Positions 12,855-23,515 of a stretch of 64,000 nucleotides of DNA are shown here, one piece after another. The notes beneath the pieces are model-generated. The model was not told where the DNA came from. It was given only the letters and a program-made list of their open reading frames with translations, and made no database searches. How positions within the stretch are numbered: the stretch's first letter is position 1; each line of letters opens with the position of its first letter. Source of the DNA: Maratus speciosus (lineage: Eukaryota; Arthropoda; Arachnida; Araneae; Salticidae); assembly GCA_963932465.1 (NCBI GenBank), contig OZ010800.1:33668852-33732851 (forward strand), given 5' to 3'. The position numbers were made by a program, and so were the translations under genes.

Positions 12855-13700
12855 TTAGCACCAATTCATATCAAAGTATATCTAAATTTGAAGTTTGATG
12901 AAAATTCGTGCATTAGTTCTTGAGATAGAGCTATATCGGAAATTCTGAAAAATGTAGCATAGCAGCGCAACCTTTTGAGCGATTTACACCAAAAATAAAC
13001 AGCACTAAATGATATCAATGTATACCTGAATCTGAAGTTTGTTGAAAATTTAAGCGTTAGTTCTTGAGATAAAGCTGGAAATCACAAAAAGTACAACATA
13101 ACAGCGCCACCTTTTGAGCGATTTACACCAAAAATTAAAGAGCACTAATTTATATCAGGGACTAACTAAATCTGAAGTTTGATGAAAATTCGTGCATTTT
13201 TTCTTGAATTAGAGCTATTGCGATAATCACGAATAATGCAGCATAGCAACGCCACTTGTTGGACGATTTTCACAAAAAAGTAATCAGCACCAAGCTATAT
13301 CTTGAACTAACTGAATCTGAAGTTTTATAAAAATCCGTGCAGTAGTTCTTGAGCTATAGCTATTGCAGAAATCGTGAAAAATGCCGCATAGCAGCGCCAC
13401 CTGTTGGGCGATTTTCACCAAAAACTAATCAGGTCTAGTTTATATCAAGGTCTAACTAAATATAAAGTTTTGTGAAATTCCGTGCATTAGTTCTTGAGAT
13501 AGAGCTCCCACAAAATTTTTGTCACATACAGGCTCACAGAGTGACAGAGTGACAGACATACTCACAGACAGACATTTTCTAAAAACCATCAAATCGTGTT
13601 CTGGGCATTCTAAAACGTATCAATCCGTTGAAAATCGGAAGTCGAAAAATTTCACGAATCCAATACTTTCTTCTTGGAAAGTTAGAAGAAAGTAAAAAAG
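12855..13700 (+). repeat. 142-bp tandem array with LINE/SINE-type tail
   Basis: Four to five units repeat TCTGAAGTTTGATGAAAAT, TTAGTTCTTGAGATAGAGCT and AGCGCCACCTTTTGAGCGAT at spacings of 140, 143 and 144 bp (for instance the GCGATTT word at 12,978, 13,118, 13,261 and 13,405). After the last unit come GTGACAGAGTGACAGACAT, CAGACAGACATTTTC and a final ACTTTCTTCTTGGAAAG hairpin. This arrangement resembles the 3' region of arthropod RTE-type elements; the family name is an inference. Confidence 0.6.
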
Positions 13701-13976
13701 TGAAAAGCGTATATTTTATAAGACTATTGTAACGATTGTTTAATACTTTAAACTTCATAAATTAATAAAACTTCGGCTATAAAAAAATTTCTGCTAAATG
13801 ATAATATTTTGAAATTTTTTGTGACTTGTAGAGTGCAATATTTCATATATTTTAATAATACGCCATTGCTTTTAATATATAGCATTTATGAAGAAACTTT
13901 TACCTTCTTTTTCATTGCACTTAAATCGTTCACTCATCATGTACAACAACAACAACAAAAAAAAAACATATATCCG

Positions 13977-14037
13977 TACATGAATATAGAATAGATATTA
14001 GATATATAAAATAGAATATCTATTCTATATTCATGTA
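13977..14037. repeat. Perfect 23-bp-arm hairpin
   Basis: TACATGAATATAGAATAGAT begins the left arm, which is exactly complementary to the right arm ending at about 14,037; the loop is about 15 nt. It lies in the centre of the larger inverted repeat. No function is evident. Confidence 0.8.
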
Positions 14038-14551
14038 TCAGTGTAAGATTCCATTGAAAACGTTAACATGTAACATTATAAAAAGAAAGATTACAATAAG
14101 ATAGATATTCAGTAACATTACACTCAATAAAATCTTATTCGATATGAATAAATTAACACAATACCTGAATTTGGTTTTTTGCAAGTTGATCTCATAAACT
14201 TACATATTTACGTTCTTAACAGAATTTTCTAGGGTTTTTCTTTTATATTATTACTCTAATTATCATTTTTAAAGATAAAGTTGAACGTTACAAGTATGAT
14301 AAAAAAAAGCAGCTAAACAAACAAAGCATAAATAGAATATTGTCAGCCTCTTCTTCGTTTTAGGAAAGAATAGTTACTCAAAACATAGAGCGTAACAATA
14401 TTTCTTCAACATAGGTAAATTTCGGTTAATTCTTCACCCTAGTCGGTAGTGATGCTAGTCTGTTGACATTGCAGATTTTGCCGTAAATTTTTGGGAATTC
14501 TTGTATATTAATCTATGGTCCCATCTTTTATGTTAATCTTTGTGTGAGATG

Positions 14552-14735
14552 TGCATATTACGTTCTCCATGCTGCGACGAAAAGACGCTGTAGCGTGTAT
14601 TAAGATAATTCTTGTACCCCACTCGCAAATAATTAGAGATATAAATATTACGTACGCCACGCTGCAATATTCAGAAGCTCTAGTCGGGGTTAAGATAATT
14701 CTTTTACCTCACATGCAAATAATTAGAGATTATTT
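14552..14735 (+). repeat. 93-bp direct duplication
   Basis: Two adjacent copies share GCATATTACGTTCTCCATGC / ATATTACGTACGCCACGC and end TAAGATAATTCTTGTACC ... CAAATAATTAGAGAT. They keep one reading frame open for about 100 codons, which explains a repetitive ORF here; I do not regard it as a gene. Confidence 0.6.
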
Positions 14736-14965
14736 AATTGCGCTTAATTATTACATTTTTTTAAGAAATAAAGAAAAACTTTCTATCACAAGTATCAACA
14801 AAACTTTTTATTCTATGTATTCCCTTATTCCAAAGATATCGCTTTATCGTTTACTGCCATAGTAACATGATAAATTAAATTTCATTAAAAAATGCACAGT
14901 AGTAGAAAAATATTTTTCTAAATCGAATAGCTATTTTTGATTTTGGTTTTAGAATTCAATTCATG

Positions 14966-14998
14966 AACTCCCGTGAGTAGAACGGGTAAAACAGCTAG
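14966..14998 (+). mobile_element. Helitron-type 3' terminus
   Basis: CCCGTGAGTAGAACGGG forms a 5-bp-stem hairpin, followed by TAAAACAG and CTAG then T. This matches the 3' end rule seen in the other Helitrons in this window. The matching 5' end is not identified; pairing it with the start at 9134 would contradict the inverted-repeat arms. Confidence 0.5.
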
Positions 14999-15950
14999 TT
15001 TATGTATATTTATGAAAAATGTGCATTTTCTGTTTAGAATGACGTTGATTTCAAAAATGCAAAAATATACCGGGAGAATCTGAATTTTAGGGCTGTATGC
15101 TGTTTTTTAGGGTAAAGCAACACAAAAGATTGGATTTAATTAGACAATTAAAAAGGAAATATTTCTATAATGTTAAATTACGGAAGGTATAGTGCTATGC
15201 AAAGTTTAAATGAGTGCCATTCCCTTAATACTGGATATTTTTTGACCCGACCTTCGAAAGGCACATCGCTAAATTAAGAGCTTTCCAACAACCCATTACT
15301 CATCAATGAATGTTTCCTGGTTTGGATTGTAATTGAATTGTTGCCTTTTCACCAGTTTTCAAAACGTAAAATATGCGGCTGAGCTCTACTAAACAGCACG
15401 ATCGTGCTGTTTGATAAACTTCTGCTTAACGTTTTTAGAGCATCATTAAATAAATTTCATTTTCCAAATTTTATAATAAAACTTTACTTAAAAGATAAAA
15501 AGAATCCTTTCTTACAGTTTTAGTTTCAAGATGCTTTTTTCTTTTTATTTGACTACTGCTTTAGACAATTTTATTTGCAGGGAATCTTTTAATTTAATTT
15601 TATTTTTGAAATTCCCCTTTTCTGTTGCGAAGAAAAAATCTTTTGATTTGGCATAGAAAATCGCCGTATTTTTGTGTCAAAAATTACCAAGTCATCTGAC
15701 AATATAACAGGCATACTTGATGTTGGAGTAAATGGAAGTGCTATAGAGCGACGATCTATCTGTACATACAAAGCATGAAATAGCTCAAACGGGGACACTC
15801 TGTAGAAAAACAGGACGTTTGATTGACTTGAATTACAAATTCTTGGAAAACATTTCACAACCAGCTGATAAAAAGTTTAATAGTATTTTTGATATATTAT
15901 TAAAGAATCGAAACTTCATAAAGTTCTCTACTTTTGGAAGATAAAGCAAC
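14999..15950. other. No gene recognised; shares a repeat with 36.1 kb
   Basis: 15,000-15,180 is related to 36,110-36,340 (ATTTATGAAAAATGTGCATT, then AAAATGCAAAAATAT, then GAAATATTTCTATAAT), so this is a dispersed repeat. The minus ORF at 15,589-15,858 has no recognised motif. Confidence 0.4.
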
Positions 15951-15954
15951 CCTG

Positions 15955-16690
15955 TTTAGCCGAAATAGTATCATACATTTTCTTTTACTTTTCATGCTAT
16001 ATGATAGGCAAATCAACGCAACTGATATTCAACGTCGCTTTAATGGAAGAAAACAAATTTTACTTCCCATAGAATTTACCGAAGAAATTAAGAAGAGACG
16101 TGCGCTATGATGGATTCTTAGGTCCTATGTATGATTAGTTTTACCTTTTGATGACCGTAGAAATTATGCATTTAACAGCGTGAGGATGACATCAACAAAA
16201 GAAAAATAATTGACTTTGACAAAGTGACTGACATTTTCTAACTGTTGCTTAGCGATTGTTCTGAATATCAATCTCAATGTACGGTTCTTTACTGCATCTT
16301 CTCTGCTGAATAAAACAATCACAACTATGAAGATATCCATGGAGACGGAAAACCATGAGGAAGACCATCACAAAAATCCCTCTTCTTGGGGAGTGTGGTA
16401 TCACGTCAAATGGTCTGTAACTATTCTTGACCACTTGATGCGGTTCTGCACTCTTTAGGTTGAGGGTGATCTTCAGAAAATGCGTATGGGGATTTTCAAG
16501 AAATCTGGAACGAAAGAAAGACAAGAATTGATATAAATTAAGCTTTACCTCCATAAATAATTGAAAATAAGTGACTTTCTGAAGTAAAAAGCAAAATAAA
16601 AATATTTTACGTAAAACTAGTGAAGAAGAACCAGAAGCAGGGGGAATTGAGAATATGAATTAGAAAAATCTTGAATCGTTAGAGGTTCCA
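15955..16690 (+). pseudogene. Unrecognised tandem gene family, unit 1
   Basis: I do not recognise this family. Three blocks are shared with the next unit and, more weakly, with 43.8-45.4 kb. Block 1 (16,033-16,110) reads RRFNGRKQILLPIEFTEEI then KKRRAL and a stop; behind it FLGPMYD...FYLLMT...MHL precedes another stop. Block 2 is the short ORF at 16,327-16,458. Block 3 (about 16,618-16,675) reads TSEEEPEAGGIENMN, a stop, then KNLES. The frames, not just the DNA, are kept between copies on the plus strand, which argues for past coding on this strand. A 101-residue minus ORF overlaps block 2 but loses its frame in the other copy's first half. The blocks could be exons or a decayed single-exon gene. 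Confidence 0.4.
16327..16458 (+). CDS. Small ORF of the tandem family, block 2 (43 aa)
   Basis: The ORF starts MKISMETENHEEDHHKNPSS, continues with the Trp-rich WGVWYHVKWSVTI and ends MRFCTL before TAG. In unit 2 the homologous segment (from 17,155) reads MKISILENDHTEDRHKNPSA then WGVWYHF and a stop. At 44 kb only an SSVW..C.H core survives. Whether it is a free small protein, an exon or a fossil is unknown. There is no signal peptide or membrane segment. Confidence 0.3.
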   Translation: MKISMETENHEEDHHKNPSSWGVWYHVKWSVTILDHLMRFCTL

Positions 16691-16789
16691 GCATATGCAG
16701 CAAATCATATATGCTTAACATTACATAATAGCATAATTACATATAAACAGAATACTGAAGTATGACACAAAACTTTTCTAATTATGGAT

Positions 16790-17700
16790 ACTGTTTTTGT
16801 TTTTGTTTTTCGGCAAAATGCTGTAATTATATAAAAAAATTGTGTAGTTTTCCAACGTCGATTTCATGAAACACAAAAACTTTATTTCCCACGGAATTTT
16901 ATTTAATTTACCAAAGAAATTAAGAAGAGAAGTGCCCTGTGATGGGTTCATAAGTCTTGTGTATCATGATTTTTATCCTTTGATGACCGGAGAGCTTATG
17001 CATCCAACAGTGTGAGGATAACATCAACAAAATAAAAAAATAATAATTAAAAAAATTTGACTAACATTTTCTAACTGTTGCTTCGCGACTGCTCTGAAAA
17101 CCAATCCCAGTCGGTACTCTAGATCACCTTCTCTGCTGAATAAAATAATCACAACTATGAAGATATCCATTCTGGAGAACGACCATACAGAAGATCGTCA
17201 CAAAAATCCCTCTGCTTGGGGAGTATGGTATCACTTCTGAAGGTTTGTAGTCTTCTTGATCTTCAATGGTGGTGGTGTACTCTCTAGGCTGAGGATACTC
17301 ATCCAATAAATGCGCATGGCGCTTTTCTAGAAATCTGAAACTATTGAAAGATCTGAAACTAAACATATGTAAAAATATAAATGAATCTTTATCTCCATAT
17401 ATATCAAAATATTTTAGTTGAAATTAGTGAAGAAGAACCAGAAGCAGAGACAATTGAGAATAGAAATTGGAAAAATCTTGAAGGTTTTTCATAAGGGATG
17501 TAGCCTCATATGCAATAACTCGCCGCAATAGTAGCCCAAGTTGAAAATGAACAGAGAGGAAGAAGATAACATATATTTCGCGATTCAACACAGGCGAAAA
17601 TAGCTGGGTTGGATCTGAATATTTCCCCACATATATATTTAGTAATTCACCGCAGGAGCAGAAAACTGGTTTCGAGTTGAATCCACAATCTTGATATTCA
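16790..17700 (+). pseudogene. Unrecognised tandem gene family, unit 2
   Basis: This is a tandem duplicate of the preceding unit, displaced by about 0.81-0.83 kb (block 1 motif AAGAAATTAAGAAGAG at 16,083 and 16,914; block 2 at 16,319 and 17,147). Block 1 here carries an extra 13-15 bp, then FTKEIKKRSAL and, in a following frame, FISLVYHDFYPLMTGELMHP before a stop. Block 3 reads EISEEEPEAETIENRNW, KNLEGFS, stop. Two minus ORFs (17,124-17,366 and 17,424-17,630) overlap; the second includes a hydrophobic SQLSLLLVLLH that could mimic a signal peptide, so the coding strand is not proven. The unit is cut on the right by a TIR element at 17,729. Confidence 0.4.
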
Positions 17701-17728
17701 TAGAATGTGAAGAACTCCAGGATTTATA

Positions 17729-18056
17729 CAGTGTGTCCACTCTCAACGATGTCTCCCGGTCCTATAAGTTATATTTAGTAAAATTTTCCTGCTACACTGA
17801 CAAGTAAGACAAAAAAAAATCTCCTTATTCTACGATTAAAATTGAACTAGTAATAGCTGTTTAAATTTGGAGCATACATTAAAAAAATGGTTGACAGTAA
17901 CATTAACATTGCAATATAAATTTGAAATGCAAAATATACAATTTGTAATAAATATATCATAAGAAAGAACCCAGAATTTTTTATATATAAAATTATGAAA
18001 ATTAACAGCCTCATTTCTTTTCAAAATGATACATATTTTAAAATGTTATTAGATTA
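17729..18056 (+). mobile_element. Internally deleted fragment of the CAGGGTGTCC TIR family
   Basis: It starts CAGTGTGTCCACTCTCAACG after TA (17,727-17,728). It then jumps, relative to the copy at 26,362, straight to CCCGGTCCTATAAGTTATAT and continues collinearly (GACTGAC...GTAATAGCTGTTTAAA...). About 150 bp of the terminal repeat is deleted, and the far end is missing. Confidence 0.65.
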
Positions 18057-18360
18057 GACAATAAAACAATGTATAGTAAAACAATAAAACTTGGACTTAC
18101 GCTGTCAACTGTAATATTAAAAATACACTAGATACTAATTTTAATTAACCTTACAAATTGTAACTAATACTATTTGTAATTTTGTTATATATGTATATAT
18201 ATATATATATATATGTATATGAATGTATACAGATTTGTGTATTTTTAATTCTATGTTAATAAGAATTGTCTAACATATAAAAATCGTAGAATACATTAAG
18301 TATATAAAAATATGTTTATCCTTGTTTACTTTTTTTAAACAACATAAATTCATACTTTTT
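18057..18360. other. AT-rich DNA with a TA microsatellite
   Basis: A TATATA tract lies at about 18,186-18,220. Nothing else is recognised. Confidence 0.5.
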
Positions 18361-18440
18361 AGGGTTTTGTTCATCTCACGAAACCCTTATAGTCTCGCTT
18401 CTTTTGTCTATCTGTCCGTCTGTCACAGGCTCGTACTCGG
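18361..18440 (-). repeat. LINE/SINE-type tail, minus strand
   Basis: AGGGTTTTGTTCATCTCACG, then TGTCTATCTGTCCGTCTGTC, is the reverse complement of the same class of tail seen at 3156-3235. The element body, if any, extends to higher coordinates but cannot be delimited. Confidence 0.45.
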
Positions 18441-21400
18441 AAACTATTTAAGTTCTATACATGATTTTTTTTTTCTTTTTACATATAGCTGAATATCCCC
18501 TGACCTTACCAAAATCATAAAATTTTGAAAAAGTCTTAATTAACACAAGTTATTCATTAAAAACCGCTATTAAAACAATGGAAATGATTCATAATTCCAC
18601 TAGAGCATTGATTTTAATTAAACTACAGCCATTTTCTAAAAAAAGGTCGAGGGTTGCCATAATTTCGGCCAGCTGCTAGAGCGATAAATGTACTGGGTGT
18701 TTAGAAATATATCCGTATCTTAAAATCTACCGGTCCTAAAAACTTGAAAATTGCGCACGCAGACGCAAAAAATTTTTCTGTTTCAGAATTAAAATTTTTT
18801 TTTTCGAAAATTCCATCTAGAAGCGGAAAACTCCATTAAAAATCGATTTATATAAACTCTTTTTATTTCCTTTCAAAGGCAAGCAATAGAACGCAGGTGT
18901 TTCAGAAATATTTAATGGCCAGACGGCTTTCGCCTAGGGTACTGGCATTTATTGCAGGCATATAAATTTTTTACAAAAATTGCATTTATCGATTTAATTT
19001 CTAAGCATCTATATGTAATTTTTGACGCTTATTCCGAATATGTAATTTTCATTAAAATATTCCCAGTTGAACCCAAATTATCAATTAAAAATCTGGTTAA
19101 ATGAAAGGATTCATTTCCAATTTCATTTCCTATTCGCGAAAACGTTAAAAGCAAGACATCTGGTAAAACCACAGATAATCTTTTGACTAGGTTTGTTTTT
19201 TGGGGTATAATTTTTTAAAAAATACTGCCTTTTATAGATTTTAAACTTGCGCATTATGCCTATTTTTCGAAGCTCATTCCGAATACGTAATTTTTCTAAA
19301 AATCGATTAAGAACTTTTTGTTTTATCCAAAAATCGCTTTTTAAAAAGAAAAAGAAATGTTTTTGTATGACGCATGACTTAAATCTAACCATTTCTCCGC
19401 TAATTACCATTATTTTATGTCCGATTTTTTATTATAAGCTATATAAAATGAACCTATTTCCTCTCTTATTTATAAGTGGTAGTAGTTACCACTATTTTCT
19501 AATATTAATTTCAGAAAAAAAAATTAAAATTAAGAAAAATATTCAAGTCATCGATTTTAAATTTTCAAATACTTTATAACACTTAATTTTTTTTAAGAAG
19601 TGGGGGGGGGGGGGGTTGAATATAGTTTCTTTTTTAGCTCTCCGTGCTCTAACTTGTGTATTTTAAGCAGTTCTTCTAACTCTGTCACTAATTAAACTAC
19701 AGCGATATTCGACCTTATTTGAAGGCTTGATGGAAGAAGGTATCTCTTCGAATCCGACATCTTTCAGGAGTCTATTTCGAACCCAGACAATTAGTTGCAT
19801 TTCCATGTAGGGGGTTGGGGGCAAGAAATTATCTTTTTCATGTGACACATCGTTTTAAAGCTCTTGCCCAATACTTTACTAAGCACCCACTCCCCACCCT
19901 TTTAACTCATTTTTTCATAACTAGGGGATGTTTAAATGTTTTATTTTGTTCATTACTACCCAATAAATTTCCCCCAAAATTAAAAAAAAAATCTGCATAA
20001 CAAACCTCAACAGTTAACATCTTCTCACCCAATTTCGTCTTTCTGTCGCCAAGGAGCGTTATTCAAAACAATTCGCAAACTTCAAATTTAATCTACTATG
20101 TGTCATGTAATATCTTACATGAATGGCCATGTGCCCAATAATCTTATAATTTACTCTCATGCTACCTCCATCCTCATTCCTTTATGTAATCCCAATCTAT
20201 GTAAGGAGTTAATAATTATAAATTAACAATTTGGGTTTATTAATTAAAGGATAAAGTGTTTTGAAAGGAATATTAAACGAGGCCCTCTGTGCGATCTGAG
20301 ATCACACTTAGCCACTTGTTATTTAATATCTAACTGTGCAATATATTTCAGAAAAATGTATTAAAAGTGAGAAAAATAATTTTTAAATTTTGTGTACAAT
20401 AACAATAAATAGATTTAAAATAGGTTACATTTCATACAAAAAAGTGACAATTGTTTTATGTATACTTTGACATGAAAATAACATAAAATGAAAAAGACAA
20501 TTAAAATATCAAGGTACATTACGGTTTCCAATATCGGAAATACTGTGTGTTTTATTTAAAATTTTTATTCAATTTAAGAACGTAAATGATATTTTATATA
20601 CGAACATTAAAATTTATACGTATACAATAAAACCGAATTTTTGCATTTAGCATTTTTCTTAAAATCTTAACGTTCCTGTAAATTTTCCTGTCAGAAATTT
20701 AAATAAAAATAGTTTACTGAAAATTAAAATAAAATAAAGACATTAATTATTTTCTAAATACTTTATGCTTTAGCTAAAAAAAAGTAATAATAATTTCTAC
20801 ATTTTTTCATATTACTTTTGAAAAAGACTTTATGCAACTATTTCTCATTTATTTTTTAATACGACAGCCATACATTTAAAATAAATTGTCCCGAAACTGA
20901 ATTTTCTGAATTCACATGTTAATATACTTTATTTATAACTTGAAGACTTTTTTATAACCAACATACCAAAACGGATGCACAGATTTGTCTTGACATGTAC
21001 TGTTGTACCACTGGTTTGTTAGAAATATTAACTTGCGGTTTAAAGGCAGGTCTCGAAATGGAAAAATCTACGAAACGGAAAGCTATTTCATAATTATTGT
21101 TGACTTTTTTTTTTTTTTTTTTTTTACTATAGGCGAATTTATCTCTAAATATAGAAAAACATTTAAAAAATGCATTCATGTCTTTTCATAATAATAAAAA
21201 AGTTACAGAGAGCACAATTAGCTACATACAAAAACACTGTATTTACTTGCCGGAAAACGGCGAATAATTTCTATTTTGTCGATAACAACTATAGATGTGT
21301 AAACAAACTCATTGTTCTATACAGTTATGTCCATTGTTCCGAAGGTACCTAAACCGGAACGTAAATATTAATGTTTTTCAGAAACTGTAATAATATGTTT

Positions 21401-22740
21401 CAACGATTGCACGAACTAGAACGATATTTACCATAATTTCAAAAATCGGAACAATGTTTTTCACAATTTCACGAACATAAACATTGTTCCAGTTTACTCC
21501 GGTACATTTAGGACCCTGTAAGTAGCAACTCTCATATGCATTATATATTTATCTGAACTGTCGAATTCTCGCCAAACTTGGCAATACTTCAAAAAATTTC
21601 AATAATTTTGGCAACAAAAAGAGCTTTTATAAATGAAGCTAACATGATGATAGTCTAATTCTTTTTTCCTTTTTTCTGTTTACATCCAAATTTTTTATAC
21701 TCGAAAATGGGCAGTCCTCAATAATGCGGTTCCTCAAATTTCTGTTACGTATGCGTTTAAATAAAATTAACGAATTTTTCAAAACGAGGAAGAGGGAAGC
21801 TACTATTTCCAATAGGGGCAGTCGGGAAGAAATTTTTTTTTCTCGCACCTAACAAAATTCAGTTTGTCTTAGTTATCTGCTTTTTTCCGAATATTGCAAA
21901 TACGAGATAGGGAAATTGTGGTACTTCCTTTTCACTGGAGCATCGGCATAACTCAGTCTTAAGAAAATGTGCATTCAGTCAAAATACTAGACAACCTCGA
22001 AAATGAAACAGGGACCAGTGAAAAGAATTTTAATCTTATACGCCTTATTATTAAACTTCGTCCTAATATTCGTTTTCTTATTCGTTTTCGGCGAACATAC
22101 TGTCGAATATACCACTGGAACCGAAATTCGGCCGAAACTATCTGTATAAAGTCTCTTTTTTTTCTGGAATTTCCAACATCTCTCATCGATTTGTATTGTA
22201 CTGGCTCAAACGAGAGCCTGTTTATTTATTTCTATGAACTTTATTGTTTATGATTAAGATCGCACACTAGTCACGGGAATAAAGGAAAAAGCTAATGTTA
22301 AGTCTATGGGGCGTTATTTTCAAATTTCTCGCTTTGATTTTAATATTTTTGAATGCTTTTTTTGCATAGGATAGCTAAGAACGATCTGTAAAAAGTAAAA
22401 CGAGGTATTTATACCCATAACATTTTTTAATTCGATGAAATTCTTATTAAAAAAGCGTTCTGTAGTATTGACAAATGCAAGTTATTTCATATAAAAATTT
22501 GAAGTTTGGTCAGAAGTATTGAGAGCAGACTTGGGATTAGGTTCCAAACATATCCGAAAATATTCTTATGAGGGTTTGGGGGGGGTGGGGACAACAAACA
22601 TTTATTAATATAGTTGTATACACCTGAGAAGAAATTTAGAGAGTTTTATTCTCGCGTGCATTTTTTGAACTAGTTAAAAATAATATACTAATTTCAATAA
22701 TATACTAATTTAAAGTACTAAAACTTTTAGTACATTTATA
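18441..22740. other. No confident gene; AT-rich DNA with fragments
   Basis: Features noted: a G13-14 tract at about 19,603-19,616; a composition-richer patch at 19,670-19,840 whose minus ORF (61 aa, including MQLIVWVRNRLLKDVGFEEI) has no recognised domain; a poly-T tract at 21,107-21,125; and 21,900-22,200, which shares the ATTTCCAACATCTCTC / CGAGAGCCTGTTTATTTATT words with 56,830-56,890 and is thus part of a dispersed repeat. ORFs on both strands at 21.97-22.25 kb overlap and cannot both be real. Confidence 0.35.
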
Positions 22741-22747
22741 TCAATTA

Positions 22748-23260
22748 ATGCCCAACGTTTGGTTTAGATATGCTGATGATATTTTGATAACTTCGCAATA
22801 TAGTCCTAATGAACCTAAAGTATTTACAAATAATTTAACTTCAATGGACAATAACATTAAGTTCACTATTGAAGTTGAACTTAATAAAAGTGTTCCATTC
22901 CTTGATTTAATGTTAATTAGAACAACGCTATCTAGTGACGGACGTTTTCAGAAAAAGTGTGGCTAACCAGGCTATCGTACCAAATAACGCATGTTCACCA
23001 TTTACGTATAAAGTTTCAACCCACAAACTTTCCATAAGACTGGTTTTCTAGTATGCACTGAAAATAATTTCGATAATAAATTAGATAATATTGCGAAATT
23101 TAAGTATAGAGAAAAGGAACATGTAGCTAATATTAAATATAATAGAAAAAACACAGCCCTGGCAAGATTATATCCAAAAGAAGCCATACAAATAAATTTC
23201 AAAGAAAGTAAAATCATTTTTCCCTGCACTCTGTACTATCCATCTATTATAAGATAAACC
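22748..23260 (+). pseudogene. Penelope-like element reverse transcriptase fragment
   Basis: The ORF from 22,748 contains WFRYADDILIT (the Y-x-D-D catalytic box in the Penelope context F-R-Y-x-D-D), then NNIKFTIEVELNKSVPFLDL. This last stretch matches the NIKFTxExExxxxLPFLD signature of Penelope-like reverse transcriptases. A frame change after about residue 66 leads to SPFTYKVSTHKLSIRL, comparable to the HKxxxxNxxxHRLL segment, and to further Asn/Lys-rich sequence up to about 23,230. The N-terminal fingers and the GIY-YIG domain are absent. It is a dead fragment with frameshifts. An overlapping minus ORF at 23,002-23,229 is a shadow. Confidence 0.65.
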
Positions 23261-23515
23261 ATAAATATAGTAATACGTCAAAATCAATATAAAACTATGC
23301 AGCATCATTTAACTTACTGAAATTATGGCTCGAGTTACGCAATGATTACGAAAAATAGAAATAAACATCCAAGTAATATTAAAAATATGCCGTGTGGTGA
23401 CCGGCATTGAAGAATAGTCCCAATGTAACCCATGCATGTCGTAAGAGGCGACTAAAATGGGTTCGGCGAAAGGCTGACAACCTTTTACCGTAAAAATAAC
23501 CTTGTTGTGAAAGCC

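Larger units (their letters stand above)
8250..14530. repeat. Interrupted 6.3-kb inverted repeat
   Basis: 8250-8552 is inverted at 14,257-14,530; both arms include ACCTATGTTGAAGAAATAT and TTTAGCTGCTTTTTTTT. The right arm continues into 14,107-14,256, whose partner is not beside the left arm but at 12,457-12,600 (shared GAAAATTCTGTTAAGAACG). The left arm was therefore continuous and has since been split by an insertion of 8553-12,455. The five bases TAATA occur at both edges of the insertion. Confidence 0.7.

Noticed and set aside
14551..14862. A 103-codon ORF
   Set aside because: It is produced by a 93-bp direct duplication whose length keeps the frame open; the peptide simply repeats itself and then becomes low complexity.
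9134..14998. One Helitron from the 5' end at 9134 to the 3' terminus at 14,998
   Set aside because: The span would cross only one arm of the inverted repeat whose other arm lies outside it (8250-8552), so the two termini cannot belong to one insertion in that repeat.
16249..16554. A 101-codon minus ORF, and its 80-codon partner at 17,124-17,366, as a spliced minus-strand gene
   Set aside because: Splice-like AG and GT signals exist, but the first halves of the two ORFs are out of frame with each other, while plus-strand blocks keep frame across all units. The strand is still not proven.
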